Shown here one piece after another: positions 7,924 through 11,669 of a DNA stretch of 11,669 nucleotides (positions within the stretch are counted from its first letter, which is position 1; every line of letters begins with the position of its first letter). A model generated the notes under the pieces. It saw nothing but the letters and a program-made list of their open reading frames with translations. It searched no databases and was not told the DNA's origin. A program made the position numbers and the translations under genes. This DNA is from Fimenecus sp964457415 (GTDB taxonomy: Bacteria > Bacillota > Clostridia > Oscillospirales > Acutalibacteraceae): positions 1 through 11,669 of the forward strand of contig CAYWFB010000052.1 of NCBI GenBank assembly GCA_964457415.1, written 5' to 3'.

Positions 7924-7958
7924 ATTATAATTATAACACAACATATTGTCTATTTCAA
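7924..7958 (-). promoter_or_regulatory. Two overlapping sigma-A-type promoters for the GPH transporter
   Basis: On the minus strand TTGAAA (7958-7953) is 17 bp from TATAAT (7935-7930), and directly adjacent TAGACA (7952-7947) is 17 bp from a second TATAAT (7929-7924). The two promoters are thus offset by exactly 6 bp. Transcription should start near 7917-7923, leaving a leader of about 20-25 nt. Confidence 0.7.
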
Positions 7959-7983
7959 TGATATTTTAACAAAAAATGAACAC

Positions 7984-8018
7984 AAAAAACAACTCCCCTA
8001 TTCATTGAATAAGGGAGT
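7984..8018 (-). terminator. Rho-independent terminator of the M28 peptidase gene
   Basis: On the minus strand ACTCCCTTATTC (8018-8007) pairs with GAATAGGGGAGT (8003-7992) over 12 bp with one wobble and an AAT loop. A run of six T follows at 7989-7984. It lies 10 bp after the stop codon. Confidence 0.88.
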
Positions 8019-8027
8019 GTTAAATAA

Positions 8028-9251
8028 TTACTGTTTTGCTCCGTTGTCAAACATTTCAAGCACTTTAACGCTTGCTGCAAAGCAATCTGCAAGACAAGCT
8101 TTATTAAGTGCATCGGGTGTATCGAGTCTTGTGTGATAGAAATCGGGTAATGCATGATTAAGAGCTGTAACACCTGTTGAACGCATACCTGCCTGTGCGA
8201 ATGCTGCTGAGTCAGTTGCACCGCCAAGTGGTGGAACCATACCTTTTTTACAAGGAATGTTCAACTCTTCACAAGCTTCGTAGAACAAGTCGCAAACATC
8301 CTTATCAACCTTAACAGTACCGTTAAGGTCACGATAGTTTACCATAAGATGCTCTGACTGTGCAATTGTATCATAAGAATAAATAAATGTAGGAACATCG
8401 TTGAATTCGTCTTTATGAGCCTCACACCAAGCTTTTGCTCCGCGAAGACCTGCTTCTTCAGAGCCTGTAAGAACAACACCGATTTCTGTGTTTTCAAGCT
8501 CAATGCCCTCATCCTTGAGTGCCTTAAGAATTGCAATACCAATATAGCAACCTGAAAGGTTATCATTAGCACCGTCAACAATCTTATTTCTATTCCACAT
8601 AAAGTAAAGACCAAACCAGAATGGTGCAAATACAAGACCCCAAAGGCCAAGCTTTGTACCAAGCTCAGGGTTGTTAGCAAAAGCACCTGCCACATTAGCA
8701 ATAGCAATACCGATTGTATAGAATGCACCAATAAAGCAAACAATCATATGAATATCAAAGCCCAGATATGTAAACTTGTATTTGAAAGGCCACTCCCAAG
8801 CGGCATCGGGATGTCCGTTGAAGATAATTCTGCGTTTTACTTCACCTGTTGGCTTTTTAAAACCTGCTGCATTGTGACCAATCTTTTCTTTGAAAAATTT
8901 GTCAACAGTTTTCTTATAAAGACCGAACTGCAAGAAGCAAAGAACAAGTCCGAGAGCAATAAACACAATTGAAAGTGCAGGAACAAAAAAGTATGAAATA
9001 AGAGCTAAAAAGCAGAAAGTAATTGTGAAATAAATCCAGCCAAAGAATGAACCTGGATTTTCCTTGAACTCGTCAACATAAGTTGTATCACAGCCCAACT
9101 CTTTCAACTGTTCAGCCATATACTCACAAGCTTGATGTTCGCCCTTTGAACCAGGACCTCTTTTTTCAAACTTTGTACAGATATGAGTGATTTCGTCAAT
9201 CATATACTGTGCCGCGGCATCCTTTTTGTCGATAATCTTCTTTAAATCCAT
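8028..9251 (-). CDS. M28-family zinc metallopeptidase with internal membrane helices
   Basis: This 407-residue protein is an M28 (aminopeptidase-type) co-catalytic zinc peptidase. Metal and catalytic residues are all present: His147 and Asp149 in NGHPDAAWE, Asp230 in GANDNLSG, the Glu265-Glu266 pair in GSEEAGLRG, Asp294 in YSYDT and His373 in FYHTRLDT. The N-terminal stretch RGPGSKGEHQACEYMAEQL is the usual opening of the fold. Unusually, the fold is interrupted by two hydrophobic regions: residues about 69-112 (two helices) just before the first metal motif, and about 163-218 (two helices) between the first and second metal motifs. No N-terminal signal peptide is seen, so it is probably a membrane-anchored enzyme with the active site on one face; which side is not clear. 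AAGGAGG (9267-9261) lies 9 bases before the ATG. Single-gene unit with its own promoter and terminator. Substrate unknown. Confidence 0.88.
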   Translation of the reverse strand: MDLKKIIDKKDAAAQYMIDEITHICTKFEKRGPGSKGEHQACEYMAEQLKELGCDTTYVDEFKENPGSFFGWIYFTITFCFLALISYFFVPALSIVFIALGLVLCFLQFGLYKKTVDKFFKEKIGHNAAGFKKPTGEVKRRIIFNGHPDAAWEWPFKYKFTYLGFDIHMIVCFIGAFYTIGIAIANVAGAFANNPELGTKLGLWGLVFAPFWFGLYFMWNRNKIVDGANDNLSGCYIGIAILKALKDEGIELENTEIGVVLTGSEEAGLRGAKAWCEAHKDEFNDVPTFIYSYDTIAQSEHLMVNYRDLNGTVKVDKDVCDLFYEACEELNIPCKKGMVPPLGGATDSAAFAQAGMRSTGVTALNHALPDFYHTRLDTPDALNKACLADCFAASVKVLEMFDNGAKQ

Positions 9252-9269
9252 AACAAAATTCCTCCTTAT

Positions 9270-9292
9270 AAAGCGTTACACTTCAACGCTTT
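9270..9292 (-). promoter_or_regulatory. Inverted repeat in the 5' leader of the M28 peptidase gene
   Basis: AAAGCGTT (9270-9277) and AACGCTTT (9285-9292) are perfect 8-bp complements around a 7-nt spacer. The repeat starts a few bases downstream of the predicted transcription start and ends 2 bases before the Shine-Dalgarno site. It could be a repressor operator or an mRNA hairpin. Confidence 0.55.
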
Positions 9293-9305
9293 ACTTAATA
9301 GATAT

Positions 9306-9334
9306 ATATTACCAAAACTGTAACTTCAAGTCAA
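9306..9334 (-). promoter_or_regulatory. Sigma-A-type promoter of the M28 peptidase gene
   Basis: On the minus strand TTGACT (9334-9329) and TAATAT (9311-9306) are 17 bp apart. The predicted start is near 9299, giving a leader of about 48 nt. Confidence 0.75.
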
Positions 9335-9558
9335 GATAATATACACTATGTTGTTAAAGATTTATGTCGAACCCTCGAAAAATACTTAATTTTATGCATA
9401 TACAAATGACTCAAGGCAAAAAAAGTAATGCAACACAACTTCATTTATCTCATTCAATTTATTGACTTTTATTTTGAAGCTATTAAAAGTGCTCGCAAAT
9501 GGCTCTGTATAGCAATTTATGAAGAAACCTGATGAAAATAAACAAAATTGTATAAAAT
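9335..9558. other. Intergenic stretch with no gene recognised
   Basis: This AT-rich stretch lies between the M28 promoter and the tRNA-Leu terminator. Short minus-strand open frames here run into the tRNA and have no ribosome binding site. Apart from a lone TGTCGAA heptamer at 9365-9371 (Spo0A-box-like) I see no clear structure. Confidence 0.6.
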
Positions 9559-9583
9559 AAAAAAGAGAGCAAAAAAGCTCTCT
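9559..9583 (-). terminator. Terminator of tRNA-Leu
   Basis: On the minus strand AGAGAGC (9583-9577) pairs perfectly with GCTCTCT (9570-9564) around a loop of six T, followed by a T-run (9564-9559). It begins 4 bp after the CCA end. Confidence 0.88.
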
Positions 9584-9587
9584 GGTT

Positions 9588-9674
9588 TGGTGCCGGTGAC
9601 CGGGGTCGAACCGGTACGGTATCGCTACCACTGGATTTTGAGTCCAGCACGTCTGCCAATTCCATCACACCGGC
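9588..9674 (-). tRNA. tRNA-Leu, anticodon CAA, CCA encoded
   Basis: The 87-nt gene folds as a class II tRNA. Acceptor arm GCCGGTG pairs with CACCGGC, the discriminator base is A and CCA is genomically encoded (9590-9588). The anticodon stem is CTGGA/TCCAG with loop CTCAAAA, so the anticodon is CAA (9640-9638) and reads UUG. A long variable arm and the T-loop GGTTCGACCC-type sequence confirm leucine identity. Confidence 0.96.
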
Positions 9675-9692
9675 GAATTAACTGACTACGAT

Positions 9693-9721
9693 ATTATATG
9701 AAAATTATGATAAAAAGTCAA
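9693..9721 (-). promoter_or_regulatory. Promoter of tRNA-Leu
   Basis: On the minus strand TTGACT (9721-9716) and TATAAT (9698-9693) are separated by 17 bp. The start would be near 9686, about 12 nt before the mature tRNA 5' end. Confidence 0.8.
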
Positions 9722-9773
9722 TAGTAAATATCATAGATTTTCATTTTTTCGCTTTTCATTTTGTATTATAAAC

Positions 9774-9793
9774 GGCGGGAGCAAGCCCCCGCC
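9774..9793. repeat. GC-rich palindromic element (REP-like), possibly also ending sigK transcripts
   Basis: GGCGGG (9774-9779) pairs with CCCGCC (9788-9793), extended inward by GC/GC after one A-C mismatch, with CTACG following at 9794-9798. It is strikingly GC-rich inside AT-rich DNA. It lies about 40 bp beyond the sigK stop, but only three T follow on the minus strand, so it is a poor intrinsic terminator. Its look is that of short interspersed palindromes common in gut Clostridia genomes; that origin is inference. Confidence 0.5.
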
Positions 9794-9832
9794 CTACGAA
9801 TCAAGAGGCGAATAGGTATTATCCTTTAATTT

Positions 9833-10525
9833 TTAATCAACTTCAAAAAGCTCGCGGAGTTCTTCGAGGGCTTTTGTTTCAATTCGGGATACATAAGAAC
9901 GGCTTATGCCCAATTCCTTTGCGATTTCGCGTTGAGTAAGGGGCTCGGTATCGTAAAGTCCATAGCGCATAATAAGTATTTTCTTCTTTCGTTGGTCATC
10001 GATATTTTCAAGGTATTCATACAGTTTTTCTGCGTTCATTTTCAAATCCACATCATCAAAAACGGTTTCATCGCTATAAATAATATCCGTAAAAGTCAAG
10101 GGGTTTCCCTCGCTGTCGGTATCAATCGGCTCGTTCATTGAAATCTCGTTTGCATTCTTTTTGCGGGTACGAAAATGCATAAAAATCTCGTTTTCAATAC
10201 ACCGTGAGGCATAAGTTGCAAGGCGGGTGCCCTTGGTATAATCAAAAGTATTTATTCCCTTTATAAGTCCGATTGTGCCGATTGAAATTATGTCCTCCTG
10301 GTCTGAATAATTTGAATAATACTTCTTGATTATGTGAGCCACAAGGCGCATATTGTGATTTACAAGTCGGTTGCGAGCGTTTATATCGCCGTCGCGATGA
10401 AATTTTATGAGCTCTGCCTCCTCCTCTTTTGCCGTTAAGGGCTTGGGAAAGGAATTGTTTGTTGACAGATGCAACATAAAATAAAGCACATTGGTAGATA
10501 AGCTCTGCAATAATGAAAGTAACAT
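9833..10525 (-). CDS. sigK: Sporulation sigma factor sigma-K, with pro-sequence
   Basis: This 230-residue sigma-70 family protein directs late mother-cell gene expression in sporulation. Residues 1-20 (LLSLLQSL..VLYFMLHL) form a hydrophobic pro-sequence like that removed by SpoIVFB in Bacillus, followed by FPKPL (26-30; at 28-32 in B. subtilis). Region 2 has HNMRLVAHIIKKY, DIISIGTIGLIKGI and TRLATYASRCIENEI; region 4 has QREIAKELGISRSYVSRIE, nearly identical to B. subtilis sigma-K and unlike sigma-E. The gene is continuous, with no skin-type interruption. I chose ATG 10523-10525 because GAGGTGG (10540-10534) is 8 bases upstream and the resulting N-terminus fits the family; a longer frame from 10594 would overlap the upstream stop and add a non-homologous leader. 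It is 65 bp downstream of the ZIP gene on the same strand, so co-transcription is possible. Confidence 0.93.
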   Translation of the reverse strand: MLLSLLQSLSTNVLYFMLHLSTNNSFPKPLTAKEEEAELIKFHRDGDINARNRLVNHNMRLVAHIIKKYYSNYSDQEDIISIGTIGLIKGINTFDYTKGTRLATYASRCIENEIFMHFRTRKKNANEISMNEPIDTDSEGNPLTFTDIIYSDETVFDDVDLKMNAEKLYEYLENIDDQRKKKILIMRYGLYDTEPLTQREIAKELGISRSYVSRIETKALEELRELFEVD

Positions 10526-10533
10526 ATAAAAAA

Positions 10534-10563
10534 CCACCTCTACACATAATATGCGTGAGGTGG
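10534..10563 (-). promoter_or_regulatory. Hairpin that pairs with the sigK ribosome binding site
   Basis: On the minus strand CCACCTC (10563-10557) is perfectly complementary to the Shine-Dalgarno GAGGTGG (10540-10534). The interior adds about six more pairs (ACGCAT with ATGTGT, including a G-U) after one bulged A, leaving a 3-nt loop. A second small inverted repeat, TGCAAG/CTTGCA (10571-10585), lies just upstream. If the transcript starts upstream of 10563, the start site would be closed. A possible TTGCAC-18-TATTAT promoter overlaps the same DNA; if used, the leader would lose the 5' arm. Confidence 0.65.
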
Positions 10564-10590
10564 AATTTTGTGCAAGTCCCTTGCAATTTA

Positions 10591-11349
10591 TCATAAAAGA
10601 AAATCCATTGCAAGCATTACGCAGAAGCCTGCAAGAAGCGCATAAGTTGCGCCTTTTTCAAAGCCGTGGGAATGGGTTTCGGGTATCATTTCGTCACTGA
10701 TGACATAGAGCATTGTACCGCCGGCAAAAGCCAAGGCAAAGGGCAGTATTGCCACGGATATATTAACCACAAAGTAGCCGAGCATTGTGCCCACAACTTC
10801 AACAAGTCCTGTGCAAAGAGCAATTACGAATGCGCGGGATTTCTTGACTCCCGCATTAAGCATTGGTGAGATTATCACCATACCCTCGGGAATATTCTGT
10901 AAAGCAATACCACCTGCTACGGTTATGGCATCGGCAATATTGCCCGTACCGAAGCTTACACCTGCTGCAATACCTTCGGGCAAATTGTGAATTCCGATTG
11001 CCAGTACAAAAAGCATTACGCGATTCAAATGCATTGAGTTTTCGGCGTGCTGCTCTTTGTCAATGCCCGTTATGTTATGCATATGAGGAACAGCCCTGTC
11101 CATAAGGCTTAAAAATAGGGCTCCGCAGATAATACCTGCGATAACAACTACCAAGCCCCCTATACCCTCGCTGCTTTCCAGAGCGGGAACTATGAGCCCC
11201 AACACTGCGGCGGCAAGCATTATACCGGCGGCAAAGCCTAAAACAATATCGTTAAATTTATGTGGAATTTTTTTGAGCGCAAAGCCTATAAAACTGCCGA
11301 AAACAGTTGCAAGACCAACGCCAAGAGCAGTTAAAATTACTACTTGCAT
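10591..11349 (-). CDS. ZIP-family divalent metal transporter (ZupT-like)
   Basis: This 252-residue membrane protein should import Zn2+ or another divalent metal. About eight hydrophobic helices are visible. The ZIP metal-site signatures are present on the two central helices: HNLPEG (His121, Glu125) and QNIPEG (Gln151, Glu155), plus SDEMIPE (residues 218-224) near the C-terminus. A His-containing cytoplasmic loop (His89, His91, His101) lies between helices 3 and 4, and THSHG follows the SDEMIPE motif. Length matches the ZupT/GufA-type bacterial ZIPs. AGGAGA (11362-11357) is 7 bases before the ATG. It precedes sigK on the same strand, 65 bp apart, with no clear terminator between them. The metal specificity cannot be read from sequence. 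Confidence 0.9.
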   Translation of the reverse strand: MQVVILTALGVGLATVFGSFIGFALKKIPHKFNDIVLGFAAGIMLAAAVLGLIVPALESSEGIGGLVVVIAGIICGALFLSLMDRAVPHMHNITGIDKEQHAENSMHLNRVMLFVLAIGIHNLPEGIAAGVSFGTGNIADAITVAGGIALQNIPEGMVIISPMLNAGVKKSRAFVIALCTGLVEVVGTMLGYFVVNISVAILPFALAFAGGTMLYVISDEMIPETHSHGFEKGATYALLAGFCVMLAMDFLL

Positions 11350-11369
11350 TAAATCATCTCCTACTATTT

Positions 11370-11398
11370 ATAATATCAAAAAGTCAAGATTTGTGCAA
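11370..11398 (-). promoter_or_regulatory. Probable promoter of the ZIP gene
   Basis: On the minus strand TTGCAC (11398-11393) and TATTAT (11375-11370) are 17 bp apart, about 20 bp before the start codon. The hexamers are only fair matches. The 9-mer TTGCACAAA at the -35 also occurs upstream of sigK. Confidence 0.5.
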
Positions 11399-11439
11399 CA
11401 GAAAATGGTGGATAAAAATAGAGTATTATTTTATAAAAA

Positions 11440-11483
11440 ATTTACTGCAATTTTACTGCAACCGTACTGCAACCGTACTGCAA
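11440..11483. repeat. Four tandem 11-bp repeats containing TACTGCAA
   Basis: TACTGCAA occurs at 11443, 11454, 11465 and 11476, each exactly 11 bp apart. The third and fourth 11-mers are identical (CCGTACTGCAA, 11462-11472 and 11473-11483); the first two have AT-rich leaders (ATTT, TTTT). A degenerate CGCAA follows. The array lies about 40 bp upstream of the ZIP promoter -35. Confidence 0.9.
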
Positions 11484-11558
11484 CGCAACTTTTAAAAAAT
11501 TAGGTTATCTTCGGTTAAATTATGTTTAGAGGTTTCACAACCCACGCATTATAGCCAT

Positions 11559-11580
11559 TTAAACAGAATTAAACAGAATT
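11559..11580. repeat. Short direct repeat, TTAAACAGAA twice
   Basis: Two abutting perfect copies of a 10-bp unit (11559-11568 and 11569-11578) followed by TT. It sits just past the tRNA-Gln terminator. No function is apparent. Confidence 0.8.
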
Positions 11581-11584
11581 ATTC

Positions 11585-11618
11585 AAAAAATAAAAGAGCG
11601 TTAAAAAAACGCTCTTTT
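11585..11618 (-). terminator. Terminator of tRNA-Gln
   Basis: On the minus strand AAAAGAGCGTT (11618-11608) pairs perfectly with AACGCTCTTTT (11602-11592) around a T-rich loop, followed by a T-run (11590-11585). It starts directly after the CCA end of the tRNA. Confidence 0.9.
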
Positions 11619-11669
11619 TGGCTGGGGTGGCAGGATTCGAACCTACGAATGCAGCAGTCAAAGTGCTGT
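11619..11669 (-). tRNA. tRNA-Gln, anticodon UUG, 3' part (5' half outside window)
   Basis: The visible part covers the anticodon arm to the CCA end. The anticodon stem CAGCA/TGCTG encloses CTTTGAC, giving anticodon TTG (11661-11659). The T-arm GTAGG/CCTGC carries TTCGAAT, and the 3' acceptor strand CACCCCA is followed by G and encoded CCA (11621-11619). The D-arm and 5' acceptor strand lie beyond base 11669. Confidence 0.93.

Noticed and set aside
9365..9371. Spo0A-box-like heptamer TGTCGAA upstream of the M28 peptidase promoter
   Set aside because: One 7-mer is expected by chance in a window of this size; no second good box or sporulation link to the gene is visible.
9392..9668. Minus-strand open frames overlapping the tRNA-Leu region
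   Set aside because: They translate tRNA and terminator sequence and have no ribosome binding site.
9698..9744. Imperfect inverted repeat (ATGAAAAT...ATTTTCAT) upstream of tRNA-Leu
   Set aside because: It overlaps the tRNA promoter, has a long loop, an internal asymmetry and is AT-only; no clear role as a terminator or operator.
10526..10594. N-terminal extension of sigK starting at 10594
   Set aside because: It would overlap the ZIP stop codon, has no suitable ribosome binding site, reads through the leader hairpin, and adds residues unlike the sigma-K family.

Overview
The window looks like a chromosomal segment of an anaerobic, endospore-forming, low-GC Firmicute (class Clostridia, probably a gut or rumen Oscillospiraceae/Ruminococcaceae-type organism). 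The reasons are the AT-rich intergenic DNA, consistent Shine-Dalgarno sites (GGAGG, AAGGAG), an intact sigma-K gene with a pro-sequence, a biotin-dependent sodium-pumping decarboxylase operon, and a secreted-type glycoside hydrolase with carbohydrate-binding modules. The genus cannot be fixed from sequence alone.

Layout. (1) 1-1853: the 3' part of a glycoside hydrolase gene (barrel C-terminus, beta-sandwich, two CBM6/35-like modules) and its terminator. (2) 1892-5567: a self-contained four-gene plus-strand operon with promoter, carboxyltransferase (oadA-like), membrane gamma subunit with a duplicated C-terminal module, separate biotin carrier protein, ion-pump beta subunit, and a strong terminator. 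Together these encode a membrane complex that would decarboxylate oxaloacetate (or a related 3-oxo/CoA acid) and export Na+. (3) 5567-9334, minus strand: sfsA, a GPH-family sugar:cation symporter and a membrane-embedded M28 metallopeptidase; the last two have their own promoters and terminators. The symporter could use the Na+ gradient made by the decarboxylase, which is inference. (4) 9559-9721: tRNA-Leu(CAA) with clear promoter and terminator. (5) 9774-11398, minus strand: a GC-rich REP-like hairpin, sigK, and a ZIP-family metal transporter just upstream of it. (6) 11440-11669: an array of four 11-bp repeats, a short tandem repeat, a terminator, and the 3' part of tRNA-Gln(UUG).

I see no phage, transposase, CRISPR, defence or biosynthetic gene cluster. 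Most of the window is ordinary core genome. The points most worth a second look are the tandemly duplicated module in the decarboxylase gamma subunit, a long hairpin that pairs with the sigK ribosome binding site, the 11-bp-period repeat array upstream of the ZIP gene, the M28 peptidase interrupted by membrane helices, and the large hydrophilic loop in the GPH transporter.
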